This document shows positions 1 through 8,119 of a DNA stretch of 64,000 nucleotides, in pieces. Position numbers and translations under genes: made by a program. Each line of letters opens with the position of its first letter. Within the stretch, counting starts at the first letter, position 1. The notes below the pieces were generated by a model. The model searched no databases and had not been told where the DNA came from. It saw nothing but the letters and a program-made list of their open reading frames with translations. Source of the stretch: Rossellomorea marisflavi (GTDB taxonomy: Bacteria; Bacillota; Bacilli; Bacillales; Bacillaceae_B); NCBI RefSeq assembly GCF_009806575.1, contig NZ_CP047095.1, positions 2,050,001 to 2,114,000 of the forward strand, given 5' to 3'.

Positions 1-349
1 CTTTTTCATCATCTATTTCCCTATCATTCACATTTCCATCATTGTCATATTTCTTGCCTCCGGGGTAATTGGCATATCTCCTGGACCTTGTATACCCCAT
101 CTGCAGGAACTTCCGCGCCATATCCATCCCCACAAAATCATCCTTCTTTTGATAATCCAGAAACATCGCATGGATCTTGTCTGATGATTCCTTTGCAATC
201 GCAGGTGTCTTGAACTTCCAATGAGGCAGGATTTCGCTTTTATATGGTTCGACCATCAGGACTCCTTGTTCCCCCCGGCCGACGCGATAAAGCTCAGGGG
301 ACTCCCTGAAATCAATCTGTTTATAGTCTAGGGAATAGTCAAAAGCCAT
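1..349 (-). CDS. DUF4385 family protein, 3' end cut by the window edge
   Basis: The reading frame opens with ATG at 349 on the minus strand, behind a good AGGAGGTG ribosome binding site, and runs off the left edge after 116 codons. The visible protein begins MAFDYSLDYKQIDF and contains YRVGRGEQGVLMVEPYKSE, then LPHWKFKTP and FVGMDMARKFLQMGYTR. These are the conserved blocks I associate with DUF4385, a cytoplasmic family of unknown function. No membrane segment or signal peptide is visible. The gene diverges from the methyltransferase at 491, with about 140 bases between them. The C-terminus is not seen, so full length cannot be judged. Confidence 0.8.
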   Translation of the reverse strand, partial: MAFDYSLDYKQIDFRESPELYRVGRGEQGVLMVEPYKSEILPHWKFKTPAIAKESSDKIHAMFLDYQKKDDFVGMDMARKFLQMGYTRSRRYANYPGGKKYDNDGNVNDREIDDEK

Positions 350-490
350 CACTCCACCTCCTACGGTCCTTTTACCCCATACCGGCAAGGAAGAAACGGA
401 TTGTTCTCTCTCTTCATTGAAGGAATTTTGAGAATGAAAGGGTAATAGTATATAGAAGGAATGAAAGCGTTTTAATATAAGCGTGAGAGG

Positions 491-1501
491 ATGAAAGCAA
501 CGATGGAAGATACATATTTGGAACCTTCTTATCGAGTGGACAAGCGTAGCTTTACGAAAAGGGAGCATGATCGGTTTGTTAAGCTGAAAGGTGTGGGGGA
601 TTGGTCAGGAGTCACATGGGATCAGGTGGGTAGACCGTTCAAGGTGAACCGGTTTTCCAAAGAGAAGAAAGAGTGGGAGCTGAGGGAAGGGAAGACCCTG
701 CCGGTCCATGCTTCCTGGGAGATGTTCAATCGTTCCTTCCATGATTGGTTCGTGAAGGATGTGCCGGAAAGTCTGAGTCAGAACAGAAAGAAGATTGTGG
801 GGGAGACCTTGAAGCTCCATCTGACTTCATCCGTTGAAGCGATGAAAGACCATTTGCGTCTGCACTTATGGAATTATGTCCATCGGATCCAGGATGGAAT
901 ATGGGATCCCAGGGGGAAACGGGAGCTGTTCAAGGGGTTGGATGTGCTCAAACCGAAAATCTTGTTCCTGGGTGCTGCCGAAGGGTATGAGGCGATGCAG
1001 TTGGCCGCCATGTACCCGGGAAGCAGCATCGTAATGGTGGATTATGATCCCTTCTGTAAGGACACCCGGTATGAGGATTTCCCAGAATCCTATCCATTTC
1101 TCGGGGAAAATCCAGACACCGGGGGGATGAAAGTCTACCATAAGAGCGATTTTCCTACAGACTACGTAGTCAGTGATATCAGGGAACTTCCGTATGGCAA
1201 GGAATTCGATATCGTCCTGAGTGTCGGGTTATTGGAGCATTTCCCCGATGAACATAAGCCTGAAGTCGTCGATTGGCACCGGAAATTCCTTAAGCCTGGA
1301 GGATATATGATCCTGACGACCCCGAGAGCCCAGTGGAAGTCAAAGGTGTATTACGATCTTATGGCAGATGTGATGAACCATACGTACCGTGAGCTCATGA
1401 CTGTAGAACAGATGGGACTCTATCTGTATGAAAACGGGGCCGACATCCTCCAGCATGGATACATCAAAGTGCATAACGGGATTATCGCAAAGGCGAGATA
1501 G
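491..1501 (+). CDS. class I SAM-dependent methyltransferase
   Basis: A 336-residue protein. The Rossmann methyltransferase core lies in the second half: motif I ILFLGAAEGYEAMQLAA starts at about residue 157, followed by an acidic strand end VMVDYDPF and a motif IV-like VLSVGLLEHFPDEH. A post-core LKPGGYMILTTPR is typical of the Methyltransf_11/25 type. The first 150 residues are rich in Lys, Trp and Arg and match no domain I recognise; they may bind the substrate. Substrate and pathway are unknown. The ribosome binding site is weak (GAGAGG directly before ATG), so the start could be a few codons downstream at the second ATG. It ends 12 bases before the acylase gene and may be cotranscribed with it. 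Confidence 0.8.
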   Translation: MKATMEDTYLEPSYRVDKRSFTKREHDRFVKLKGVGDWSGVTWDQVGRPFKVNRFSKEKKEWELREGKTLPVHASWEMFNRSFHDWFVKDVPESLSQNRKKIVGETLKLHLTSSVEAMKDHLRLHLWNYVHRIQDGIWDPRGKRELFKGLDVLKPKILFLGAAEGYEAMQLAAMYPGSSIVMVDYDPFCKDTRYEDFPESYPFLGENPDTGGMKVYHKSDFPTDYVVSDIRELPYGKEFDIVLSVGLLEHFPDEHKPEVVDWHRKFLKPGGYMILTTPRAQWKSKVYYDLMADVMNHTYRELMTVEQMGLYLYENGADILQHGYIKVHNGIIAKAR

Positions 1502-1513
1502 GGAGGTGTTATC

Positions 1514-3889
1514 TTGGAGATAAAACTCAAGAAGAATCGAAAAAGAACAATCATCATAGGTGGAATCGCCTTCCTGTTTCTATGCATGACTTCTCTCATC
1601 CTTTATGCCGATTCGTTCATTGGACGCTCACTTCCTCAGATCGAAGGAAAATTGAGCGTTCCCGGCCTCTCTGAAGAGGTAGAGGTGGTCAGGGACAGCA
1701 AAGGCGTCCCCCATCTCGCTGCTTCCAATGACCGCGACCTTTATTTGGCGCAAGGATACATTCAGGCGCAAGATCGGCTGTTCCAGATGGACCTCAGCCG
1801 AAGGCAGGCATCAGGCCGATTGAGCGAGGTGGTGGGGGAAAAGGCAGTTGACCGGGACAAGTTCTTCCGTACCCTCGGTCTCAGGCGGGCTGCCGAAGCT
1901 TCCCTTGAAGGATATTCACCTGAAGTCAAGGAGGTGCTGACCTGGTTTGCGGATGGAGTGAATGCCTATATAGAAGAATCGAAGAAGAACAAGTCCTTGC
2001 CGGCCGAGTTCACCCTATTGGGCTATGAACCTGAGAAATGGACGGAAGTGGATTCTTTGACAATCGGAAAGTACATGGCCTTTGATCTCGGCGGCCACTG
2101 GCAAGGGCAGGCTTTCAGGTATTGGGCATTGCAATCGTTACCGGAGGAAAAGGCGATGGATCTTTTCCCCTCTTATCCGCAAGATGCTCCCACGATCATA
2201 CATGAAACGAAAGAGCTTTCCATGAAATGGGGGAATGCCATCGCAGAGCCTGTCATTCCACCTGAGATGAACGGAAGCAATAATTGGGTAGTGAGCGGCT
2301 CGAAATCGGCAAGCGGGCATCCCATGCTCGCGGATGATCCCCACCTTTCGTTGGGAAGTCCGTCCATCTGGTATCAGATGCATCTTGAATCGCCGGACGT
2401 TAATGTGAGCGGGGTGATCTTTGCGGGGATTCCTGGAATCATACTCGGTCATAATGAAACGATTGCCTGGGGTGTGACCAACACCGGTCCGGATGTTCAG
2501 GACCTCTACATTGAAAAGCGCCACAAAGAGAAAAAGAATCACTTCCTCTATGACGGGAAATGGGAGGAGGCCAAGGTGATCAAGGAACCCATTGCTGTAA
2601 AAGACAGCGAGACGATTCCGTATGAAGTCACGGTTACACGACACGGCCCCATCGTATCGGAATTCGCGAATCAGGATGATAGCGAAAACGCTCTATCCAT
2701 GAGATGGACGGCTCTGGATCCGAGTCTCGAGTTGCAAGCCATCATCGACATGAATAAAGCGTCCAATTGGACCGAATTCGAAAGGGCAATGGAAGATTTT
2801 CATACGCCTACCCAGAACTTCGTATTCGCTGACAAAGATGGGACGATCGCATACAAAGCAAACGGCAAAATCCCCATCCGGAAGAAGGGGGACGGACTCC
2901 TGCCGGTACCGGGATGGACATCGGACTATGAGTGGACCGGATTCATTCCGTATGATGAACTGCCCAGAGTCGTGAATCCTGCCGAAGGATACATCGCAAC
3001 GGCAAATAATAAGGTGATAGGAGATGACTATCCCTATCATATCAGTCATCATTGGGCGGGTCCTTATCGGTACATGAGGATCAGCGAGGTCCTTGAAGCA
3101 AAAGAGAAGCTGACGAAGCAGGATATGAAGGACCTGCAAAATGATCACATGAATCTCCAGGCAAGGGAGTTTGTTCCGCTTCTTCTGAACGCTCTGGAAG
3201 GAGATGAGCTCTCCGTTCAATCCCGGGAAGCCCTCGACCTCCTAGCAGGTTGGGATTTTGATGATGAGGCCGATGAGGCCGCCCCGCTTCTATTCCATCA
3301 GTGGATGGACCGGATGAGCAACGACCTTTTTGATGACAGCATCCCGACCGATATGTTGAAGCTTTTTGAAGGAAAACAGAACGTGGTGGACGAACTGATC
3401 AGGAAGGCGGCGAAAGGGGAGGTTTCACCATGGTTTACTGAGCATGGTGGATTCGAATCATTTCTAGCCGAAAGTCTGTCCGATACACTGGAGGATGGTT
3501 TTGATCAATACGGTTCAGATATGAACGGGTGGGCATGGGGGGACTACCACAGGGTCTACTTTGAAAATCCCCTTTCCTCTGCTTCATCCATCCTTGAATG
3601 GTTCCTGAACCGCAGAGGCCCTGAACCTGTCGGCGGTAGTCGGGTCACAGTGGGTGCCGCAAGCTATACCGATGATGGGATTGTCAATCACGGGGGCTCA
3701 TGGCGATTCATCATCGATACGGAAGATATGTCCAAGGCCGACCATATCGTAGGACCTGGTCAGTCCGGTCATTTTAAGAGCACGTGGTATGATGATCAAA
3801 TCGATGACTGGATAGAAGGAAAGTATCATGAAACGACCTTGAAGCCACCTGCGGACGGCAAACGGCTTCGCTTGGTACCGGAAACATAA
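1514..3889 (+). CDS. penicillin acylase family protein (Ntn hydrolase)
   Basis: A 791-residue precursor of the penicillin G acylase/aculeacin acylase type. Known family members are cut autocatalytically into alpha and beta chains and hydrolyse amide bonds, including N-acyl groups. Residues about 12-32 form one hydrophobic anchor or signal segment, so the enzyme is expected outside the membrane. The nucleophile serine that would start the beta chain is Ser255 in GSNNWVVSG, followed by the conserved HPMLADDPHL and GHNETIAWGVTN blocks. A linker of about 20-40 residues before Ser255 fits a removable spacer peptide. TTG at 1514 is the start because GGGAGGTG lies 6 bases upstream. The natural substrate is unknown; N-acyl signal degradation is one possibility in this family. 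Confidence 0.93.
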   Translation: MEIKLKKNRKRTIIIGGIAFLFLCMTSLILYADSFIGRSLPQIEGKLSVPGLSEEVEVVRDSKGVPHLAASNDRDLYLAQGYIQAQDRLFQMDLSRRQASGRLSEVVGEKAVDRDKFFRTLGLRRAAEASLEGYSPEVKEVLTWFADGVNAYIEESKKNKSLPAEFTLLGYEPEKWTEVDSLTIGKYMAFDLGGHWQGQAFRYWALQSLPEEKAMDLFPSYPQDAPTIIHETKELSMKWGNAIAEPVIPPEMNGSNNWVVSGSKSASGHPMLADDPHLSLGSPSIWYQMHLESPDVNVSGVIFAGIPGIILGHNETIAWGVTNTGPDVQDLYIEKRHKEKKNHFLYDGKWEEAKVIKEPIAVKDSETIPYEVTVTRHGPIVSEFANQDDSENALSMRWTALDPSLELQAIIDMNKASNWTEFERAMEDFHTPTQNFVFADKDGTIAYKANGKIPIRKKGDGLLPVPGWTSDYEWTGFIPYDELPRVVNPAEGYIATANNKVIGDDYPYHISHHWAGPYRYMRISEVLEAKEKLTKQDMKDLQNDHMNLQAREFVPLLLNALEGDELSVQSREALDLLAGWDFDDEADEAAPLLFHQWMDRMSNDLFDDSIPTDMLKLFEGKQNVVDELIRKAAKGEVSPWFTEHGGFESFLAESLSDTLEDGFDQYGSDMNGWAWGDYHRVYFENPLSSASSILEWFLNRRGPEPVGGSRVTVGAASYTDDGIVNHGGSWRFIIDTEDMSKADHIVGPGQSGHFKSTWYDDQIDDWIEGKYHETTLKPPADGKRLRLVPET

Positions 3890-3917
3890 ACAGGGGCCGG
3901 ATAGTCCGGCCCCTGTC
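3890..3917. repeat. 12-bp perfect hairpin without a U-run
   Basis: ACAGGGGCCGGA and its exact complement TCCGGCCCCTGT are separated by TAG. The hairpin starts at the last base of the acylase stop codon and ends just before the ribosome binding site of the next gene. It is GC-rich enough to stall RNA polymerase, but no T-run follows on either strand. It may protect the upstream 3' end, or set the relative level of the two genes, rather than terminate fully. Confidence 0.6.
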
Positions 3918-3934
3918 CAATGGGAGGAAGTATG

Positions 3935-4726
3935 ATGGAAGAGTATGCAACGGCACTTGCAAAACGGATCAGTGGGCTGTTCCAGTATAAACTGACGGGG
4001 GTCTATCTCCACGGCTCGCTGGCCATGGACTGCTTCAATCCGGAAATCAGTGATATCGATCTTCTGATCATCGTGGAAGATGGAATAAGTAAAGATGAAA
4101 AAAAAGCCCTCGATGACTTGTTCCTGAAGGAATACAGAGGTGATCACCTTCCTGCAAAAGGGTTGGAAGTCAGCGTCATTACACGAGGGAATGTCCGGCC
4201 CCTGCTATATCCGACGCCTTTCGACTATCATTTTTCAGATATGCATATAGACGCCATAAGACGGGGGGACGCTACTTTCCCAGCATCAGACCCTGACATT
4301 GCAGCCCATATCGCCGTCATCCGCACGCGGGGGAGGGCATTGATTGGTGAGCCGATCGAATCGGTCTTCGCCCCCGTTCCTCATACGATCTACATGCGGG
4401 CCATTTATTACGACATTCAAGATGCGGAAACGGATATTTTGAAACAGCCAACCTATATGATCCTTAATTTATGCCGGGTGTATCAATTTTGTATCAACCA
4501 GTCTGTCGCTTCTAAAAAAGAGGGAGGAGAATGGGGACTCCAATCCTTGCCGGTTCGTTTTCATCCCATCATCCAAAAAGCACTGAAGGCGTATGCAATA
4601 GGGAGAACGTGGAAAACAGCCGTTGAGGAGGAGGCTTCTTTGACGGATTTTGCCGTTTATATGACTTCTTCCATCAGGGGAAAGAGTATCAATTTACACA
4701 ATCATGACGATAATTTGAAGATATAA
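3935..4726 (+). CDS. aminoglycoside nucleotidyltransferase-like protein (AadA/ANT(9)-type fold, DUF4111)
   Basis: About 263 residues. The nucleotidyltransferase signature is HGSLAMDCFNPEISDIDLL, with Gly27-Ser28 and the metal-binding pair Asp40/Asp42. A downstream LEVSVIT strand can supply the third acidic residue. The C-terminal half is helical and contains YMILNLCRVYQF, as in AadA-like enzymes with the DUF4111 domain. Family members add AMP to streptomycin, spectinomycin or related drugs, but many chromosomal homologues have no proven resistance role. The start at 3935 lies 7 bases after GGAGG; ATGs at 3932 and 3920 are in frame but poorly spaced. The gene follows a strong hairpin at the end of the acylase gene. 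Confidence 0.75.
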   Translation: MEEYATALAKRISGLFQYKLTGVYLHGSLAMDCFNPEISDIDLLIIVEDGISKDEKKALDDLFLKEYRGDHLPAKGLEVSVITRGNVRPLLYPTPFDYHFSDMHIDAIRRGDATFPASDPDIAAHIAVIRTRGRALIGEPIESVFAPVPHTIYMRAIYYDIQDAETDILKQPTYMILNLCRVYQFCINQSVASKKEGGEWGLQSLPVRFHPIIQKALKAYAIGRTWKTAVEEEASLTDFAVYMTSSIRGKSINLHNHDDNLKI

Positions 4727-4796
4727 TACATCTTTACGTATCATTATGGTACGATAGCGAATGAGGAATGACTACATAGAAGGCAGTGGATAGACG

Positions 4797-5747
4797 TTGA
4801 ACAAAGAAAAGCTAATCGTCCTGATCGGTCCGACGGCCGTAGGGAAGACGAAGACGAGTATCGAATTGGCGAAGGCATTCGATGGCGAAATCATCAGTGG
4901 GGACTCCATGCAGATCTACAGGGGGATGGATATCGGAACGGCGAAAATCCGCCATGATGAGATGGAGGGGATCCCCCACCATCTAATTGATATCAAAGAT
5001 CCCGTGGAATCGTATTCGGCTGCTGAGTTTCAGCAGTCGGTCAGGAAATTGATCACAGAGATCCATGCCAGGGGGAAAATGCCGATTATCGCCGGCGGGA
5101 CTGGTCTTTACATCCAGTCCGTTCTCTATGACTACCGATTCACGGAAACGCCGGGAGACGAAGCGTTCAGGGAGCGATTGGAAGAAGAATCCCATCAGAT
5201 CGGTCATGAAGCCATGCATCGCAAATTGGCTGATGTGGACCATGAAGCGGCCTCTCAGATCCATCCGAACAACATAAGGCGGGTGATCAGGGCCCTGGAG
5301 ATCCACCACACCACAGGAAAGACCATGACAGAGTATCAAAAGCAGCAATCCCGGGATCTTCAGTATAATGTGGCTCTCATCGGCTTGACCATGGACCGGG
5401 ACAAGCTTTATGAGCGGATCAACCTCAGAGTGGACATGATGGTGGACGAAGGGCTTTTGCACGAGGTCAGATCCCTGTATGAAGATGGGGTCAGGGAGGT
5501 CCAATCGGTTCAGGCAATCGGGTACAAAGAGATTTACGACTACTTTGACGGCAAGGTAAGCCTTGAAGAAGCAGTGGAGAATCTGAAACAGAACTCCAGA
5601 AGGTATGCCAAACGTCAGCTCACGTGGTTCCGGAATAAGATGGAAGTCGACTGGTTCGATATGACTGCATCGGAGCACCGTGATGAAATAATCGCTGACA
5701 TTTCGAAATTCATTGCAGGAAAGCTCGGATTAGAGTCGAATAATTAG
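4797..5747 (+). CDS. miaA: tRNA dimethylallyltransferase MiaA
   Basis: A 316-residue enzyme that transfers an isoprenyl group from dimethylallyl diphosphate to N6 of A37 in tRNAs reading UNN codons, the first step toward ms2i6A. The P-loop GPTAVGKT lies at residues 11-18, followed by SGDSMQIYRGMDIGTAK and the family motif GGTGLYIQS. HPNNIRRVIRALEI and QSVQAIGYKE follow at the usual positions, and the end RRYAKRQLTWFRN is typical. The start is TTG at 4797; the ribosome binding site is modest. The next gene is hfq, 28 bases downstream, which is the standard Bacillus and enterobacterial arrangement. Confidence 0.98.
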   Translation: MNKEKLIVLIGPTAVGKTKTSIELAKAFDGEIISGDSMQIYRGMDIGTAKIRHDEMEGIPHHLIDIKDPVESYSAAEFQQSVRKLITEIHARGKMPIIAGGTGLYIQSVLYDYRFTETPGDEAFRERLEEESHQIGHEAMHRKLADVDHEAASQIHPNNIRRVIRALEIHHTTGKTMTEYQKQQSRDLQYNVALIGLTMDRDKLYERINLRVDMMVDEGLLHEVRSLYEDGVREVQSVQAIGYKEIYDYFDGKVSLEEAVENLKQNSRRYAKRQLTWFRNKMEVDWFDMTASEHRDEIIADISKFIAGKLGLESNN

Positions 5748-5775
5748 TATATAGAGATATAGAGGAGGATGCTCG

Positions 5776-6012
5776 ATGAAACAATCCATTAATATTCAGG
5801 ATCAATTCTTGAATCAACTGCGTAAAGATGGGTCACCAGTTACCGTTTTCCTATTGAATGGTTTCCAAATCCGAGGTCAGGTGAAGGGGTTTGATAATTT
5901 CACCGTGTTATTTGAAACGGAAGGGAAGCAACAGCTTGTTTATAAGCATGCCATTTCCACTTTTGCACCTCAGCGAAATGTTCAATTGAATTTCGATGAG
6001 CAAAACGTGTGA
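5776..6012 (+). CDS. hfq: RNA chaperone Hfq
   Basis: A 78-residue Sm-like protein that forms hexamers and binds small RNAs. The Sm1 motif is visible as [24 protein letters not shown], and the Sm2 motif as [12 protein letters not shown], containing the YKHA variant of the family KH motif. The N-terminal [16 protein letters not shown] is the conserved Bacillus Hfq start. GAGGAGG precedes the ATG. The gene follows miaA closely and ends in a hairpin terminator at 6030-6052, so miaA-hfq probably form one unit. Confidence 0.98.
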   Translation: MKQSINIQDQFLNQLRKDGSPVTVFLLNGFQIRGQVKGFDNFTVLFETEGKQQLVYKHAISTFAPQRNVQLNFDEQNV

Positions 6013-6029
6013 TCATAGTTCAGAAATGG

Positions 6030-6052
6030 GGGCCGCTCAGCGGTCCTTTTTT
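6030..6052 (+). terminator. Rho-independent terminator after hfq
   Basis: A 7-bp stem, GGGCCGC paired with GCGGTCC (one G-T pair), has a TCA loop and is followed by six T residues. Confidence 0.85.
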
Positions 6053-6329
6053 CATTTTCAAAAAATGGCGCGATAAGCCTTACGGATTCATACCGGCCGG
6101 TTGTACCCGTGGAAAATACAATTTCTGATGAAAATAGGATTAATGAATCCTCATCTATTGAATAGAATGATATGAGGGGGATACGATATTGCTGCCTTGA
6201 TCAAGAATGACGGACGATTTATTTCTCGGGAAAGCGCAGGAATTGACAAAAGAATGTTCTTTTGTCGAAGCGTACCGGGGGTGAAAATCCGCAGAATGTG
6301 TTTGCATATAGAATGGCGAGGTGAACCCT
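6053..6329. other. intergenic region hfq-spoVK with a dyad and a 0A-like core
   Basis: No supported gene lies here. The notable structure is at 6245-6266: GACAAAAGAA and its exact complement TTCTTTTGTC separated by TG. The right arm runs into TTTGTCGAAG (6261-6270), which contains the Spo0A-box core TGTCGAA. A CATATAGAAT element at about 6304-6313 resembles a mother-cell sigma -10 but sits too close to the start codon to be convincing. Expression of spoVK from a sporulation promoter somewhere in this stretch is expected from its role in other bacilli. Confidence 0.4.
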
Positions 6330-7286
6330 TTGGACCAACAACCGATGCGAATGAAGAACAACGGTCAGATCAGCATCGTCCTCAATTCACAAAAACGGAA
6401 TCCGCTGCGGGATTCGATGATACAGGAATCCATTCCTCAGTCCATGCCCCAGGAGCATGCTGCTTTGAAAGAAATAGAAGAAGAATTGGGCACACTCATC
6501 GGAATGGACGAAATGAAGAAAATGGTGAAGGAGATCTATGCTTGGATATACGTGAATAAAAAACGTGAAATGATGGGACTGAAAGCGGGGAAACAAGCCC
6601 TTCATATGATGTTCAAAGGGAATCCCGGAACAGGTAAGACAACCGTGGCCAGGATCATAGGCAAGCTGTTCCTGAAGATGAATGTGCTGTCGAAAGGACA
6701 TCTTATAGAAGCAGAGAGAGCGGACCTGGTAGGTGAATACATTGGGCATACAGCTCAGAAGACCCGAGACCTTGTCAAAAAGGCGTTGGGCGGGATCCTG
6801 TTTGTCGATGAAGCCTATTCTCTGGGTCGGGGAGGAGAGAAGGATTTCGGGAAAGAAGCCATCGATACCCTGGTGAAGCATATGGAGGATAAGCAGCATG
6901 AGTTCATCTTGATCCTTGCCGGCTACTCAAAGGAAATGGATCATTTTCTTACGCTGAATCCCGGGCTTCAATCAAGGTTTCCCCTCGTGTTTCATTTCCC
7001 CGATTATTCCGTCGACCAGCTGATGGACATCAGTAAGCTCATGCTTAAGGAAAAGGAATATATGCTCAGCCACGATGCCGAACGGAAAATACGTGAGCAC
7101 CTTCACGGGGTGAAGAATGCCATTACGGCGAATGCATTTTCCAATGGACGATATGTACGGAACATCCTTGAGAAATCCATCCGGGCCCATGCCATGCGTC
7201 TTCTCATGGAAAATAACTATGACCGGCATGAATTAATGACCCTGAGGAGCAACGATCTTGTCTTCACACGGAAGGACAGCGATTGA
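6330..7286 (+). CDS. spoVK: stage V sporulation protein K, AAA ATPase
   Basis: About 318 residues. It is a single AAA module: Walker A GNPGTGKT at about 97-104, Walker B GGILFVDEAYSL with Asp160-Glu161, and an arginine-finger region LNPGLQSRFP. The AAA part carries the whole SpoVK signature, with HLIEAERADLVGEYIGHTAQKT and EKDFGKEAIDTLVKHMED. In B. subtilis, SpoVK is needed for spore maturation in the mother cell; its substrate is unknown. TTG at 6330 is preferred because GAGGTG lies 6 bases upstream; GTG at 6321 overlaps that site. A terminator follows at once, so the gene appears monocistronic. In B. subtilis hflX (ynbA) follows; here it is absent. Confidence 0.95.
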   Translation: MDQQPMRMKNNGQISIVLNSQKRNPLRDSMIQESIPQSMPQEHAALKEIEEELGTLIGMDEMKKMVKEIYAWIYVNKKREMMGLKAGKQALHMMFKGNPGTGKTTVARIIGKLFLKMNVLSKGHLIEAERADLVGEYIGHTAQKTRDLVKKALGGILFVDEAYSLGRGGEKDFGKEAIDTLVKHMEDKQHEFILILAGYSKEMDHFLTLNPGLQSRFPLVFHFPDYSVDQLMDISKLMLKEKEYMLSHDAERKIREHLHGVKNAITANAFSNGRYVRNILEKSIRAHAMRLLMENNYDRHELMTLRSNDLVFTRKDSD

Positions 7287-7321
7287 AAAAACATGCATTC
7301 GTAAAGAATGCATGTTTTTTT
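7287..7321. terminator. bidirectional terminator between spoVK and the TRIC gene
   Basis: AAAACATGCATTC and GAATGCATGTTTT flank a GTAAA loop, with A-runs on one side and T-runs on the other. It can serve both convergent genes and overlaps the stop codon of the minus-strand gene. Confidence 0.9.
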
Positions 7322-7928
7322 AGGCTTCCGATTGGAGCCTTTTATTCGGCAGCTTCCATTTATATAGATAGGAAAACACACGTAACGCGGTGGTGATGAC
7401 AAATAAGGCATATAATTCAATCGGTGATTCTGCTATGCCGAATCCGACAGCCATCCCCGAGACGACGGCCCAAACCGCGTAGATCTCAGATCTGAATACG
7501 AGGGGTTTCCTGCCGGCTAGCAGGTCCCTGACAATCCCGCCTCCCGTACCCGTCAGAACGGCGGCCACGATTATTGCGCTCATGGGATGATCCATGTTGA
7601 CGGCATACAGGGCCCCCTGTATGGCAAATGCAGACAAGCCGATGGCATCGAAGAAGTTACCCCACCGTTTCCAGTGCTTCAATAGATTGTGGGGGAAAAG
7701 AAAGACGGCCGTAATAGCGAGGAGGGCGATCTGAAATAGCATACCCTGCTCCCAGAGTGCGGAAATGGGTACGCCGATCAATAAATTCCGGATCGCTCCG
7801 CCACCGAAAGCCGTGACGATTCCGAGTACGTATACACCCAGTATGTCATATTCTTCTTCCATCGCAACAATCGCACCTGACACCGCAAAGGCAACAGTGC
7901 CGATGATACTCAATACTTCCCATGTCAT
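7320..7928 (-). CDS. trimeric intracellular cation (TRIC) channel family protein, YvgT-like
   Basis: A 202-residue membrane protein with six to seven hydrophobic segments. It has the two inverted repeats of the TRIC (formerly UPF0126) family. The glycine-rich signatures are VTAFGGGAIRNLLIG in repeat one and VLTGTGGGIVRDLLAG in repeat two. Prokaryotic TRIC proteins form homotrimeric potassium-permeable channels, though physiological roles are rarely known. The ribosome binding site AGGAGAGG precedes ATG at 7928. It lies between spoVK and ynbB, where B. subtilis has hflX, and is on the opposite strand. Confidence 0.92.
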   Translation of the reverse strand: MTWEVLSIIGTVAFAVSGAIVAMEEEYDILGVYVLGIVTAFGGGAIRNLLIGVPISALWEQGMLFQIALLAITAVFLFPHNLLKHWKRWGNFFDAIGLSAFAIQGALYAVNMDHPMSAIIVAAVLTGTGGGIVRDLLAGRKPLVFRSEIYAVWAVVSGMAVGFGIAESPIELYALFVITTALRVFSYLYKWKLPNKRLQSEA

Positions 7929-8119
7929 ACCCTGGTCTTCCTCTCCTGATCGTACTCTTTAAACCTATCTGATTGTATCACGGCAACATGGATTTGCAAC
8001 CATTTTTGCCGTAGTGTTTGTGAGGAATATTTGATATGATTGGTCTGTTGGTCTGCAGTATTAAGTGAGACTGTGAGCCGGCGCAAAGGAATTCGAAAAG
8101 CAGAAGGGAATTTATAGAC

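Noticed and set aside
2138-2644. 168-codon minus-strand frame inside the penicillin acylase gene
   Set aside because: It lies wholly opposite a conserved gene; composition is that of a shadow frame.
6304-6313. CATATAGAAT as a SigE/SigK -10 for spoVK
   Set aside because: Transcription would begin at or inside the ribosome binding site, and no good -35 is placed upstream.
6197-6559. 120-codon frame overlapping the spoVK start
   Set aside because: It overlaps the clearly conserved spoVK frame, has no ribosome binding site and no recognisable protein features.
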